A stretch of DNA of 64,000 bases from a bacterium (GCA_018222765.1 JAAEZT010000012.1:1-64000), one strand, 5' to 3'; counted from the stretch's first letter, positions 27,199 to 35,989 are shown. Made by a program: numbers and translations. Notes: generated by a model not told the origin, from the letters alone.

Positions 27199-28212
27199 TT
27201 ATTGTTGCGCGTCCCGGACCTTGAGCATGGTGTCGAGGATGGTGTTCCAGGTTTGTTGTTCCTCTAACAACTCATTGGAGAACATGCATCCGTCCCAGCA
27301 GATGTGTTCGATTTTGCGGTCCGCATGGTCTTTAAGCCATTCGGAGGAACAGCTGACGATGTCGAGTTTTCCGTTCGGGTCGTCGGCGGGGCAGTGGCGG
27401 CCGGTTTTGTCGTGTGCGCCGGTGCCGTGGACGGTGCCGTCGTTTTGGGCGACGTGGAAGTCGATGGTCCAGGGGCGAAGCTTGTCGACCATGGGGCGAT
27501 AGGCAGCCCAGAATTCTTCGTCGGTGTGGTCCTCTTTGACCAGGGCATGCTCGGGAGCATTGTAGCCGAGAAGATAGAGGTAAGTGTGGGCGAGGTCGGA
27601 TTGAAAACCGACGGTCTCGGGCAGGCCGATAGCTTCCAGGAGATCGAGAGTGTCCTTCCAGGAATGGATTCCGCCCCAGCAGATTTCTCCCTCCATGGCG
27701 AGGCGTTCTCCGTTGTCGGCGGCGATGGCGGCGGCTCGTTTGATGGTGTCTGCGGCAAGTGCGGTGTTACCAGCCGGGTCCTTGGCCCAGTCTTCCACGC
27801 CACCGGCGGTGTCGATGCGGATCGCTCCGTAATCACGCACGCCGTGACTTTTGAAGATGTTGGCGACCCGGCATGCCTTGTCGACAGCGAGGACGAAATT
27901 GTCCCGGTCGTCCTGCGATCCGAAGGCGGGACCTCCGACGGTGCCTTCCCAAACGGGAGCGACAAGGGTGCCCACTTTGAGGTTCTTGGAGGCGATGAGA
28001 TCGGCGATTTTTTTAAGATCGTCTTCTGAGGCATCGGGGTCGGTATGGGGATGGAAGAGGAAGTAATCGATGCCGTCGTATTTCTGTCCGTTGACCTCGG
28101 AATTGGTGGTGAGTTCGAGCATGCGCTCGAGAGAGATTGGAGGATGGTCGGTACCTTCTTCTTTCCCGACAAGACCGGGCCACATTGCGTTATGAACTTT
28201 AAGAGCACTCAT
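27199..28212 (-). CDS. Sugar-phosphate isomerase/epimerase-like TIM-barrel protein
   Basis: A 337-residue TIM-barrel protein of the xylose-isomerase-like/AP-endonuclease 2 superfamily. Metal-ligand candidates are Glu in [10 protein letters not shown], Asp/His in [11 protein letters not shown] and Asp/His in [11 protein letters not shown]. No signal peptide, so cytoplasmic. These proteins isomerise or epimerise sugars or keto-acids with divalent metal. It lies 57 bases upstream of the DUF1501 gene, likely as one transcript. The specific reaction cannot be named. Confidence 0.82.
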   Translation of the reverse strand: MSALKVHNAMWPGLVGKEEGTDHPPISLERMLELTTNSEVNGQKYDGIDYFLFHPHTDPDASEDDLKKIADLIASKNLKVGTLVAPVWEGTVGGPAFGSQDDRDNFVLAVDKACRVANIFKSHGVRDYGAIRIDTAGGVEDWAKDPAGNTALAADTIKRAAAIAADNGERLAMEGEICWGGIHSWKDTLDLLEAIGLPETVGFQSDLAHTYLYLLGYNAPEHALVKEDHTDEEFWAAYRPMVDKLRPWTIDFHVAQNDGTVHGTGAHDKTGRHCPADDPNGKLDIVSCSSEWLKDHADRKIEHICWDGCMFSNELLEEQQTWNTILDTMLKVRDAQQ

Positions 28213-28453
28213 GATGTTTGGTAAATTATCGGGATGATTTGCGGGAGCAAGGATATTGCGGATTTAGAGCGAAGGTGAACTGCGTAATTGGTTAACCCGC
28301 CGAATGGCAATGAGGATGCCGGCGAGGAGGAAGGGTTTCGGTGCTCAATGCGATGATGACAATCCAAGCTCACACTTTTCGCCGTCTGAGCCACTTGGCT
28401 AAATAACTGGTAGAATGTGTTTGCGAATCCGGGGCAATTTTGGGGATAGCCCC

Positions 28454-29257
28454 TCACTCGAGTCGAAAGGGAATGGACTGCTTGTAGGTGTAGGGGACGG
28501 CGTGGCCGAGGCCGCTGCGGGCAGGGGTGAAGCGCCATGTGCGGACGGCCGAAATGGCGGCTTGGTCCAGCGCGGCGTGTCCACTGGATTTGGTGACCCG
28601 GGCCGAGGTGACTCTTCCGGAGGTGCCGACGACGAAGGTGATAATGGTGGTTCCCTGATGGCCGGCCCGGCGGGAGGAGGAGGGGTATTTGGGCGATTTT
28701 CGGCTGACGGAGCCAGGTTTGACAGCGACGCGTTTGGCTTCGGCGGCGCGCTTGGCCGCTGCGGCTTTTGCCGCGCGGTCTTTGCGCATTTTTTCGGCAA
28801 CGCGTTTTTTGGCGAGTTCGCGCTGGCGGTCTTTTTCTTTTTGCACGGCCGCAGCGCGGGCCTTTTCCTCGGCTTGCTTTTTGAGGAGGGCTGCCTGGCG
28901 GTCTTTCTCTTCGGCTTGTTTTTTGAGAAGGTTAGGATCGGTGGCAGGTGGTTTGACGAGCTCAGGTCCCGGCGGCGGGGTGGGCTCTGGTTTGGGAGGA
29001 GTGGGTTCCGGTTGAGGAGGAGTGGGTTCGGGTAGAGGAGGAGTGGGAACAGGAGCAGGCTTTGGTGGTTTTGAGGCCTCTTCTATCCTTTTTTCTGGAG
29101 CGAGGAGGATACTTAGGTCGAGGAGGACAGCTTCGTCTTCAATCGATGATTCAGGTTCCCGCTCGAGAACGATCCAAGCTACAGCGACGGCATGGAGAAG
29201 GATGGTGATAAAGATCACACAAATCCAGGTAAGGGGATGACTACTTCGAGGGGGCAT
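28454..29257 (-). CDS. tonB: Energy transducer TonB
   Basis: A 267-residue TonB. One N-terminal membrane anchor (WICVIFITILLHAVAVAWIVL), then a proline-rich spacer with short PEPTPP/KPEPTPP repeats (about 60-95), a charged Lys/Glu/Ala helical region (about 110-185), and the C-terminal TonB domain with KYPSSSRRAGHQGTTIITFVVG and AAISAVRTWRFTPA. It transmits proton-motive energy to outer-membrane receptors. Its start overlaps the end of exbD by 17 bases, so the three genes form one operon (exbB-exbD-tonB). Confidence 0.93.
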   Translation of the reverse strand: MPPRSSHPLTWICVIFITILLHAVAVAWIVLEREPESSIEDEAVLLDLSILLAPEKRIEEASKPPKPAPVPTPPLPEPTPPQPEPTPPKPEPTPPPGPELVKPPATDPNLLKKQAEEKDRQAALLKKQAEEKARAAAVQKEKDRQRELAKKRVAEKMRKDRAAKAAAAKRAAEAKRVAVKPGSVSRKSPKYPSSSRRAGHQGTTIITFVVGTSGRVTSARVTKSSGHAALDQAAISAVRTWRFTPARSGLGHAVPYTYKQSIPFRLE

Positions 29258-29654
29258 CTTTTTTGTGATAACCGAGATCGATAATCCCGCATTCGCGGGC
29301 GGTTTCGATCACCGTGATGAAGGTTCCAAGGTGGGAGGTGCTGTCACCCTTGATTTCGAGTGAAGTGATGTCGGTGTGATAAATGAGATCACGGAGACCG
29401 TCGGAAAGGGCGTTGAGTTGGATGGGATTTCCTTCTAGGAGGAGCTTGTTGTCGGCGAGGATGACGAGGGTCAGGGATTCCAGTTCTTCACTGACGGGAG
29501 CGGCGGCAACGGGGCCAGTGGGGAGATCGACGCGGCGGTCGGGTTTGATGAACTGACTGCTCACCATTAGAAAGATGAGGAGCTGGAAGACCACGTCAAT
29601 GAGCGGGGTCATATCGATCCCGGCATTTATGCGGCGCTTGCGGGTGATCAACAT
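29241..29654 (-). CDS. exbD: Biopolymer transport protein ExbD
   Basis: A 137-residue ExbD/TolR family protein with one membrane span near the N-terminus. DMTPLIDVVFQLLIFLMVSS contains the conserved proton-path Asp. A periplasmic domain follows (about 45-137). It acts in the ExbB-ExbD motor that energises TonB. It starts 3 bases after the exbB stop and overlaps tonB. Confidence 0.93.
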   Translation of the reverse strand: MLITRKRRINAGIDMTPLIDVVFQLLIFLMVSSQFIKPDRRVDLPTGPVAAAPVSEELESLTLVILADNKLLLEGNPIQLNALSDGLRDLIYHTDITSLEIKGDSTSHLGTFITVIETARECGIIDLGYHKKDAPSK

Positions 29655-29657
29655 GGA

Positions 29658-30260
29658 CTACTCGTTGCTCTTGGGAGTGGAGAAATACCACTCGCGGAGG
29701 TGCGAAGTGACTTCGTTGAGATCGTGGACCAGTTTATCGACACGGGCTTCGAAGATCTTGGCCATGGCCATGGCGGGGATGGCAACGAGGAGTCCGGCGA
29801 CGGTGGTGAGGAGTCCGGTCCAGATGCCGTCGGCAAAATCGGCCGGAGTGACCGTTTCACCAAGTTTGGCGATTTTGGAAAAGGCAATCACCATACCCCA
29901 GACGGTGCCAAGGAGTCCGATAAGAGGTGAGATGGCCGCGATGAGGGCCAGAATACGAAGGCCGCGCTCGTGGCTATTGATGAGCTGGGAGGCGTGGCGC
30001 TCGGTAATATTGAGACAATGCTCCTCGCCGCCTTGGGCTGAGGATTGGAAGGCGCCTCCGAGCGAGAGCAGGGGATTGGTGTTACCCTCTGGAATATGGC
30101 TTTGCTGGAGTCTGGAGAGGGCTTTTCCAGTGCGATATCGTCGTATGGCATAGAAAACGAGCCGCTCGAGGATAATCGCCACGGAGATGAGAGAGAGGAT
30201 CAGGAGGGGCCACATGAAGCCGCCGCCTTTGAGAAAGAGATCTTTTACTGAAAAGTCCAT
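29658..30260 (-). CDS. exbB: MotA/TolQ/ExbB proton channel protein ExbB
   Basis: A 200-residue protein with three membrane spans (about 13-35, 105-130 and 150-175). The conserved ISPLIGLLGTVWGMVIAF and GLLTTVAGLLVAIPAMAM belong to the MotA/TolQ/ExbB family and include the threonines lining the proton path. First gene of the exbB-exbD-tonB operon. ExbB and TolQ cannot be told apart from sequence alone, but the tonB neighbour favours ExbB. Confidence 0.92.
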   Translation of the reverse strand: MDFSVKDLFLKGGGFMWPLLILSLISVAIILERLVFYAIRRYRTGKALSRLQQSHIPEGNTNPLLSLGGAFQSSAQGGEEHCLNITERHASQLINSHERGLRILALIAAISPLIGLLGTVWGMVIAFSKIAKLGETVTPADFADGIWTGLLTTVAGLLVAIPAMAMAKIFEARVDKLVHDLNEVTSHLREWYFSTPKSNE

Positions 30261-30350
30261 GAAGGTGAGGGAATGTTGGCGTTCTGTGCGCTGGATCGAA
30301 AGCCAGAAATCCCAATTTACGAATTGTTCGTCAATCTCTGTAATTTTTGG

Positions 30351-30378
30351 TTGAATTGAAGGGGTTGCCAGCTAATCT
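30351..30378 (+). promoter_or_regulatory. Candidate promoter of the PEP-CTERM gene
   Basis: TTGAAT at 30351-30356 and TAATCT at 30373-30378 are separated by 16 bases, an acceptable sigma-70-like pair, about 63 bases upstream of the chosen ATG at 30442. Verrucomicrobial promoter consensus is poorly known, so this is only a candidate. Confidence 0.3.
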
Positions 30379-30441
30379 TTCCACTTGGATTCGACATTTC
30401 CTAGCGATGCGTCCTTTTCTCAATATCAACCCACCAATTAC

Positions 30442-31101
30442 ATGAAATCGAATTTTCGGATCAAACAGTTAGCTGTAGCCGTCGTCGCGCCGCTCCTCTT
30501 TACCTCTGGAAGCCAAGCTGTCCTTCTGATCGCAGGTGTCACCGACGGTGATCTCACGGGAGGTACTCCCAAGTCAATTATCCTACAAGCTGCTGCTCCG
30601 GTTGCCGATCTTACCCTCTGGGGTGTCGGTTCGGCGAACAATGGTGGTGGAACGGACGGGGAAGAGTTTACTCTGCCGGCTGGCTCGCTTGCCGCAGGCG
30701 ATGTGATCGTAATTGCGGGAACTACGGCTTCGTTTAATTTCTTTAATGATAATTTCGTGCAGAATTTCACACTTCTTCAGAATAGCTCGGCTAGCATAAA
30801 TGGCGATGACGCTGTCGAACTGTTTAACAACGGTTCAGTTTTCGATGTTTACGGAGATCCTGGCACCTTAGGGGATGGGGAGACTTGGGACTATACAGAT
30901 GGATTTGCGACTCGTATCGGAACTGGGGTGGGCGCTTTTGATCAAGCAAACTATGCGAGTAACGCTTTCGCATTTGATAATAAGACCGAGCAGCAGCACA
31001 TCGATGTCTTTGTCGCTTCTGGATTTACTGCAATTCCTGAGCCGGGGTCTGCTCTTCTCCTCGGATTGGCCGGAATTGGATTTCTGAGACGTCGACGATA
31101 A
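30442..31101 (+). CDS. PEP-CTERM sorting-signal protein with lamin-tail-like domain
   Basis: A 219-residue exported protein from the chosen start MKSNFRIKQLAVAVVAPLL (signal peptide). The body (about 30-190) resembles a lamin-tail (LTD) beta-sandwich: PKSIILQA, DLTLWGVGSANNGGG and DDAVELFNNGSVFDVYG. The C-terminus is a clear PEP-CTERM signal, IPEPGSALLLGLAGIGFLRR, recognised by an exosortase for surface or EPS attachment. The exosortase is not in this window. A frame start 19 codons upstream (30385) lacks a signal-like beginning. A strong terminator follows. Confidence 0.9.
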   Translation: MKSNFRIKQLAVAVVAPLLFTSGSQAVLLIAGVTDGDLTGGTPKSIILQAAAPVADLTLWGVGSANNGGGTDGEEFTLPAGSLAAGDVIVIAGTTASFNFFNDNFVQNFTLLQNSSASINGDDAVELFNNGSVFDVYGDPGTLGDGETWDYTDGFATRIGTGVGAFDQANYASNAFAFDNKTEQQHIDVFVASGFTAIPEPGSALLLGLAGIGFLRRRR

Positions 31102-31129
31102 AGCACTTGTTTTCAACCATTTCAAAAGG

Positions 31130-31156
31130 GCCGCTTCGTTTAGGAGCGGCTTTTTT
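31130..31156 (+). terminator. Rho-independent terminator after the PEP-CTERM gene
   Basis: GCCGCT at 31130-31135 pairs with AGCGGC at 31145-31150 around a 9-base loop, followed directly by six T (31151-31156). It lies 29 bases past the PEP-CTERM stop and insulates it from the porin operon. Confidence 0.85.
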
Positions 31157-31223
31157 GTGTCAGGAAATACAAGGCGGTTTCTTGGTTGGAAAATTTATTT
31201 TGGAATTCCTCCACTTTTCTCTT

Positions 31224-31242
31224 GATAATGAGACTCTATCTC
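31224..31242 (+). promoter_or_regulatory. Fur-box-like palindrome upstream of the porin operon
   Basis: GATAATGAGACTCTATCTC matches 14 of 19 bases of the classical Fur box (GATAATGATAATCATTATC) by my hand count. It is an imperfect palindrome (AATGAGA ... TCTCAAT). It ends 18 bases before the porin ATG, where a bound repressor could block the start of transcription or translation. Fur binding is inferred from this match and from the redox/uptake gene content downstream. Confidence 0.4.
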
Positions 31243-31260
31243 AATAAGGTCCCCTCCGAC

Positions 31261-32361
31261 ATGAATACAAAGTCAGCATTAATTGCATCCATTACCGTAT
31301 TATCCACCGCTCCAGTTTTCGGAGAAGACATTGACCAAGCTTATCTCAGTGGGAGTGATAGCGGAGTCCAAGGAGGGTGGTGGGAAAAGACCTCGATAGG
31401 TGGCTATGGGGAGCTTCACCTGAACCAAGGAGATAAAGAGCAGATCGATTACCACCGCTGGGTTCTCTTTTTCAATCATAAATTTACTGATCGGATCAAG
31501 TTGTTCTCCGAGTTTGAATTGGAGCACTCTCTCGCAGGAGATGGGAAACCCGGGGAGGTTGAATTGGAGCAGGCCTATGTTGAGTTTGCGCTTGAAAATG
31601 GCTGGTCGGTCAAAGCTGGTCAGTACTTGATTCCGGTGGGAACTTTGAATGAGACTCATGAGCCCGATACTTTTTTCGGAGTTGAGCGTAACAATGTAGA
31701 AAAGAACATTATTCCCACGACTTGGTGGGAAGGTGGAGCGGCCGTGACCAAAGTTAATGACAGTGGTTTAAGTTTCGACTTTGCGGTGCATTCTGCTTTG
31801 GCTGTGCCGACAACAGGGTCAAAGGCCTTTAATATTCGCAGTGGTCGCCAGAAGGTGGCTGAGGCTGATGCCTCTGATTATGCTGCGACGGCCCGTGTGC
31901 GTTATTCGGGAATTGAGGGGCTTGATCTGTCTGCCTTTGCAAATTACCAGAATGACATCGCTCGTGATAACGTAGAAGACAACTCGGCTCTCTTGCTTGG
32001 GGCAACAGTGAGTTATCGCAACGGTGGATTTGGCTTGAAGGGCTTGGTTGCTAGTTGGGATATCGAAGGAGCATCATTCGAAGCAAATGACGCTGACAGT
32101 CAATGGGGTTACTTTGTTGAGCCTTCCTATACTTGGAGTTTTGGCGGAGAGCAGAGGGTGGGTGTCTTCGCTCGCTATAGCTATTACGACTATGCCAAAG
32201 GAGTCGCAAACGCCTCAGGTGGAGAATACGATGAGTATTCTGTTGGGTTGAATTATTGGCCCACTGACAACGTAGTTCTTAAGGCCGACTTCTCTCAGTC
32301 TGAGAAGAAAGGTGGAGATAACAATGAAACCTATAACTTTGGAGTTGGCTACAGCTTCTAA
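31261..32361 (+). CDS. Outer-membrane porin-like beta-barrel protein
   Basis: A 366-residue exported protein starting MNTKSALIASITVLST, with cleavage near PVFGED. The rest has alternating amphipathic strands (ISIGGYGELHLNQ-type, YHRWVLFFNHKFTDRIKLFSEFELEH split over several strands) and ends in aromatic YSF, the usual outer-membrane assembly signal. It resembles phosphate-selective or carbohydrate porins of the OprP/OprO type. A longer frame start at 31186 would put 25 codons, including the Fur-like site, inside the gene and is rejected. First gene of an operon with FMN-binding, PepSY and ApbE genes. The cargo is unknown. Confidence 0.8.
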   Translation: MNTKSALIASITVLSTAPVFGEDIDQAYLSGSDSGVQGGWWEKTSIGGYGELHLNQGDKEQIDYHRWVLFFNHKFTDRIKLFSEFELEHSLAGDGKPGEVELEQAYVEFALENGWSVKAGQYLIPVGTLNETHEPDTFFGVERNNVEKNIIPTTWWEGGAAVTKVNDSGLSFDFAVHSALAVPTTGSKAFNIRSGRQKVAEADASDYAATARVRYSGIEGLDLSAFANYQNDIARDNVEDNSALLLGATVSYRNGGFGLKGLVASWDIEGASFEANDADSQWGYFVEPSYTWSFGGEQRVGVFARYSYYDYAKGVANASGGEYDEYSVGLNYWPTDNVVLKADFSQSEKKGGDNNETYNFGVGYSF

Positions 32362-32866
32362 AAAACTCTGTTTCTTTTTCATGACGGCGTTCCTCCTGTG
32401 CGGGGGGAGCGCCTTCTCTGCTACCCGGGTGTATCAGAAGCCGTCGGATTTTGTGAAGTCGGCGCTCGGATCCTTGCCACCGACGCAGGCGCTCAAGTTA
32501 ACGCCGGCACAGCAGAATACGGTGAGCCGGTTACTCGGGAAGCGGTATAAGACGACGACCATTCGCTATTGGACCCGCAACGGGAAGACGGCATTCATCT
32601 TGGAAGAGATCGGGAAGGTGGAATACATCACCACTGGGATCTCGGTTAAAGATGGTCGCATTGAAGGGATGAGAGTGTTGGTTTATCGAGAGACACACGG
32701 TATGGAAGTGGCGCGGACTGCGTTTACGAAGCAATTCAATGGAGTGTCGGTTAAGTCTGACAGCCAGTTGAGCCGTAATCCTCGTAATATCGCTGGAGCG
32801 ACTCTTTCGGTACGGGCATTGACCAAGTTGGCCCGCTTGGCATTGTATCTCGAAACCCTAAAATGA
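32324..32866 (+). CDS. Exported FMN-binding domain protein
   Basis: A 180-residue protein overlapping the porin end by 38 bases. The chosen ATG (32324) follows GGTGGAG; an in-frame GTG lies at 32312. A hydrophobic stretch (KLCFFFMTAFLLCGGSAFSA) acts as signal peptide. The FMN-binding domain (about 75-170) has VEYITTGISVKDGRIEGMRV and ends in IAGATLSVRA, where Thr of GAT (about residue 160) is the expected site of covalent FMN attachment. The usual Asp a few residues before GAT is not seen. It is the probable target of the ApbE encoded two genes downstream and would carry electrons on the outer face of the membrane. Confidence 0.85.
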   Translation: MKPITLELATASKKLCFFFMTAFLLCGGSAFSATRVYQKPSDFVKSALGSLPPTQALKLTPAQQNTVSRLLGKRYKTTTIRYWTRNGKTAFILEEIGKVEYITTGISVKDGRIEGMRVLVYRETHGMEVARTAFTKQFNGVSVKSDSQLSRNPRNIAGATLSVRALTKLARLALYLETLK

Positions 32867-33603
32867 GTTCGGAACCAAAAAAGCGCCGCCGTATTGCCCG
32901 TCATTGGCATCGTTGGTTGGGGCTTTTTGCCGCCGTGCCTCTCTTGTGGTTGTCAGTGACGGGATTGCTTTTGAATCACATCGTTGATCTCGGACTGAAT
33001 GATAAGCGGGTCTCTGCCAAATGGATTTTGAAGAGGTATCATCAGCTTCCTGAAGGGAAGCCGGTGGCCTTCAAGGCGAATGAGCGCCTGGTCGCGGAGT
33101 GGGATGGAGCGCTTTATCTCGATGGGAAGTTCCTCGAGGGATTCGAGGGTGAATTGGTTGGCGCGGTGGGGGTGAAGGACAAACTCGTGATCGCAACCAA
33201 GGAGTCGGTGGGTGTTTTCGATGGGAGTGACGCCATGGAGATCGAGCTCGATGAGCTGTCTCTTCCAGTCTTGCCTTTGCAAGGAGTGGCCGTTGCGGAG
33301 AATGTCTTGCTGGTAAAGACGGACAGCGGATGGTCGTCGTTTTCAGATGATTTTCTTTTGTTTGAAGAATGGAATGAATCAGCTGAAGCGGTGACGTTTA
33401 ATTTACTGAATGATGAGGAGTTGAATGATTTAAAGTCAGCGATTACCTCGAGCCGTTCCATGCCTTTGGACCGGGTCATTGGTGATGCGCATTCCGGAAA
33501 GCTCTTCGGATGGCCAGGTTGGTTGATCACGGATCTCACTGCGCTTGGCGCGATTATCTTGACGATATTCGGGCTGCGATTGTTTCCAAAGCGCAAGTCA
33601 TGA
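32863..33603 (+). CDS. PepSY-associated transmembrane protein
   Basis: A 246-residue membrane protein with an N-terminal span (HRWLGLFAAVPLLWLSVTGLLLNH, about 17-40) containing the family's His-Trp-His pattern RHWHRWLGL, a periplasmic part of about 175 residues and a C-terminal span (LITDLTALGAIILTIFGLRLF). PepSY-TM proteins often carry electrons across the membrane to periplasmic flavoproteins or siderophore reductases. The start overlaps the FMN-binding gene stop (ATGA), and its stop overlaps apbE likewise. Confidence 0.85.
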   Translation: MSSEPKKRRRIARHWHRWLGLFAAVPLLWLSVTGLLLNHIVDLGLNDKRVSAKWILKRYHQLPEGKPVAFKANERLVAEWDGALYLDGKFLEGFEGELVGAVGVKDKLVIATKESVGVFDGSDAMEIELDELSLPVLPLQGVAVAENVLLVKTDSGWSSFSDDFLLFEEWNESAEAVTFNLLNDEELNDLKSAITSSRSMPLDRVIGDAHSGKLFGWPGWLITDLTALGAIILTIFGLRLFPKRKS

Positions 33604-34457
33604 AGAGGCGACTTTTTCTTGGGCTGGCCGGGGGCGCACTTTGTTCATGTGGTGAGAAATCCAGTGAGTATTCCTGGAAAGGCATTGTTTTTGGAATCCC
33701 GGTGGGAATTAGTTTTAGGAATGTCACCGAGAAGACTGCAGAGGACTTGGGACAGCAGTCCTTGGAGCTAGCGCAAAAGTATGAGGCATGTTTTTCCTTA
33801 TGGGATGAAAACTCAGAGTTGAGTCTGTTAAATCGTGAAGGAGTATTGCCTTCTCCGTCCGAGGGCTTGTTGGACTGTCTGAAAATAGCGAAGGACTTTC
33901 ATGCTAAAAGCAATGGATTGTTTGATCCTACGATTCATTCCTATCTGGAATGGAGCAAAGGCGAGTATGTCGCCGGGAGGATTCCTGATGATTTGGAGGC
34001 AGAACGTCGACGCAAGTTGGTTGATTTCTCACGAGTTGAGATCTCAGAAGACCACATCAAGTTGCAGTCGGAAATGTCGTTGAGTTTGAATGCTTTAGTC
34101 CAAGGTTATGTCACCGACCGGGTTTGTGAGTTTTTGGAAGAGCATGTTCTGTCTGCCCTGGTGAATTTTGGGGAGTATCGCGTGGTGGGGAGTCATCCCT
34201 TTGATGTCGAGGTCGAGGGGCAGACAATACCCGTCCGCCATGCCTTGGCTGTCTCGAGCGGAGGTGGACAGCGCCTCAGTGCGACCGCTTCTGCGAATCA
34301 TTTGATCAATCCTCAGAACGGAGTTAGTCCCGACGCCAAGCGGGTGATTGCGATCGAAACGAGGAAAGCTGTCAATGCAGATGCGATTGCTACTATCGTC
34401 GCTCTGGGTGGGAAGGTGCCCGAAGGGTTTGGGGCTGTGACGACTTGGGAATTCTAG
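33600..34457 (+). CDS. apbE: FAD:protein FMN transferase (ApbE)
   Basis: A 285-residue exported ApbE protein that attaches FMN to Thr of target proteins using FAD. The start MKRRLFLGLAGGALCSCG fits a lipoprotein signal and overlaps the PepSY gene stop as ATGA. Family features are LWDENSELSLLN, the flavin-binding SLNALVQGYVTDR, NHLINPQNG and KAVNADAIATIVALGG, where Asp and Thr are the expected metal-site residues. The typical GG(N/D) element is replaced by FGEYRVVG, a noticeable divergence. The likely target is the FMN-binding protein of the same operon. The last 4 bases overlap the convergent sulfatase gene. Confidence 0.85.
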   Translation: MKRRLFLGLAGGALCSCGEKSSEYSWKGIVFGIPVGISFRNVTEKTAEDLGQQSLELAQKYEACFSLWDENSELSLLNREGVLPSPSEGLLDCLKIAKDFHAKSNGLFDPTIHSYLEWSKGEYVAGRIPDDLEAERRRKLVDFSRVEISEDHIKLQSEMSLSLNALVQGYVTDRVCEFLEEHVLSALVNFGEYRVVGSHPFDVEVEGQTIPVRHALAVSSGGGQRLSATASANHLINPQNGVSPDAKRVIAIETRKAVNADAIATIVALGGKVPEGFGAVTTWEF

Positions 34458-35989
34458 TCGCCAGGGTTCAGCGAACCCCACCAAGTTTTGTTGGGTTGGT
34501 AGTCAGGCTTGAGGAAGTTGGCGTGTTGTTGTTCCAGACGGGCCTTTGAGTCGGTGGCGGCCTTCTGAAGTTGTAGTTTCTTTTTGGCTGAATCGAAACG
34601 TGAATCTGGAAGAGGGATCTTGGCTCCAACTTCTTTCAGGTGAGCGGAAAGCTCTGCGCCGAGCCGGGTAACAATTTCGGGGTTTCTCTGGGCGAGATCT
34701 TTGGTTTCGCCAATGTCGTCCTTGAGGTTATAGAGTTCCTCGTGTCCGTCTTCGTAGTAGCGGATAAGTTTAAAATTGCCTTTGCGAATGATGCTCGATG
34801 GTTCGCCACCTTGGTTTCCGTAGTGCGGATAGTGCCAGAAAAGCGAGCGTTCGGACTTTTTTCCCTGGAGGGCTTTGACGAGTGATTGGCCGTCGATGTG
34901 GTTTTCAGGACGAAGCTTCAGTCCGGCGAGTTCAAGAAGAGTAGGGAAAAAGTCGGTGCCGGTGGCGAATTGATCGGAGCTTGAGCCCGGTTTGGCGACG
35001 CCGGGAGCCTTGATGTAAAACGGCTGGCGAATACCGCCTTCCCATTGACGTCCTTTTCCGCCGCGGAGAGGGAGGCAAGCGGTGGCGAAGGCGTCGCCGG
35101 AAGAGACACCGCCATTGTCGGAAGTGAAGATGACAATCGTGTTGTCATCGATGCCGAGATCATTGAGGGCCTTGGTGACGATGCCGACGGCGTCATCCAT
35201 GGATTCCATCATTCCGCCATAAATCGGACAGTCCTGCACCTGGCGGACTGATTTGGTTCGATCGAATTTAAAGCGCTCCTTGGTCAGTCCGGCCGCAGTC
35301 GCTTTTTTACGGTATTTTTCCCAAAGGTCGGGAGTGGTTTGAATTGGGCCGTGCACGGAGTAGAAGGAAAGGAAAGCGAAGAAGGGCTTTTTGTCGTCCT
35401 TTTTGATGAACTTTACGGTTTCGTTAGCAAGACGGATTGGGAGAGATTCGCCCTTGGGGCCGTCTTCGAGGTCAGGGTTTTTGTAGGGAGAGAAAAAGCC
35501 CCCGGGAGGAGAGCCGCGATGATGGCCGCCTTTGTTGATCTCGAATCCATGATGCTCGGGCTTCGAGGTATTTCCTCCGAGATGCCACTTGCCGGCGAAG
35601 AAGGTGCGGTAGCCGCCCTCCTTGAGGGCCTCGGCCATGGTGGTGGCGTCAGCAGGAAGGTTGTGAGCGTATTCAGGCGGGAGCACGCGGTCGTTGCGCT
35701 TCCACTTCGTGCCGGTGGCTGCCCCAATCCAATCGGTGATGCCAATGCGGGCCGGGTATTGCCCGCTCATGATGGAAGCGCGGGAGGGAGAGCAAACCTG
35801 GCAGGTCGAGTAGCCATTGGTGAAGCGCATCCCCGACTTGGCAAGAGCATCGATGTGGGGAGTCTCGTAAAAGGTGGAGCCCTCGATGGAGAGGTCTTTG
35901 ATGCCAAGATCATCGGCGAGAATGAAAATGATGTTGGGCTTTCCCAGCGCGATGAAGGGAATGAGGAAGAGGAGCGAGAGGGGCTTCAT
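34454..35989 (-). CDS. Cys-type sulfatase (arylsulfatase family)
   Basis: A 511-residue exported sulfatase starting MKPLSLLFLIPFIALGKPN. Metal ligands appear in IIFILADDLG. The sulfatase signature [14 protein letters not shown] begins at Cys66, which must be oxidised to formylglycine by a maturase not present in this window. FAGKWHLGG and FTSDNGG are further active-site motifs. Such enzymes remove sulfate from polysaccharides or smaller esters in the periplasm. A frame reaching 36034 exists, but MKPLSL gives the better signal peptide. The substrate is not identifiable. Confidence 0.93.
   Translation of the reverse strand: MKPLSLLFLIPFIALGKPNIIFILADDLGIKDLSIEGSTFYETPHIDALAKSGMRFTNGYSTCQVCSPSRASIMSGQYPARIGITDWIGAATGTKWKRNDRVLPPEYAHNLPADATTMAEALKEGGYRTFFAGKWHLGGNTSKPEHHGFEINKGGHHRGSPPGGFFSPYKNPDLEDGPKGESLPIRLANETVKFIKKDDKKPFFAFLSFYSVHGPIQTTPDLWEKYRKKATAAGLTKERFKFDRTKSVRQVQDCPIYGGMMESMDDAVGIVTKALNDLGIDDNTIVIFTSDNGGVSSGDAFATACLPLRGGKGRQWEGGIRQPFYIKAPGVAKPGSSSDQFATGTDFFPTLLELAGLKLRPENHIDGQSLVKALQGKKSERSLFWHYPHYGNQGGEPSSIIRKGNFKLIRYYEDGHEELYNLKDDIGETKDLAQRNPEIVTRLGAELSAHLKEVGAKIPLPDSRFDSAKKKLQLQKAATDSKARLEQQHANFLKPDYQPNKTWWGSLNPGD

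Noticed and set aside
27304-28029. 241-codon plus-strand frame within the TIM-barrel gene
   Set aside because: Antisense to a protein with clear metal-site motifs; composition (Gly/Val-rich) is what reverse complement of this gene would give.
28965-29060. Short tandem repeats in the tonB spacer considered as a satellite or CRISPR-like array
   Set aside because: They encode in-frame PEPTPP repeats of the TonB proline-rich spacer.
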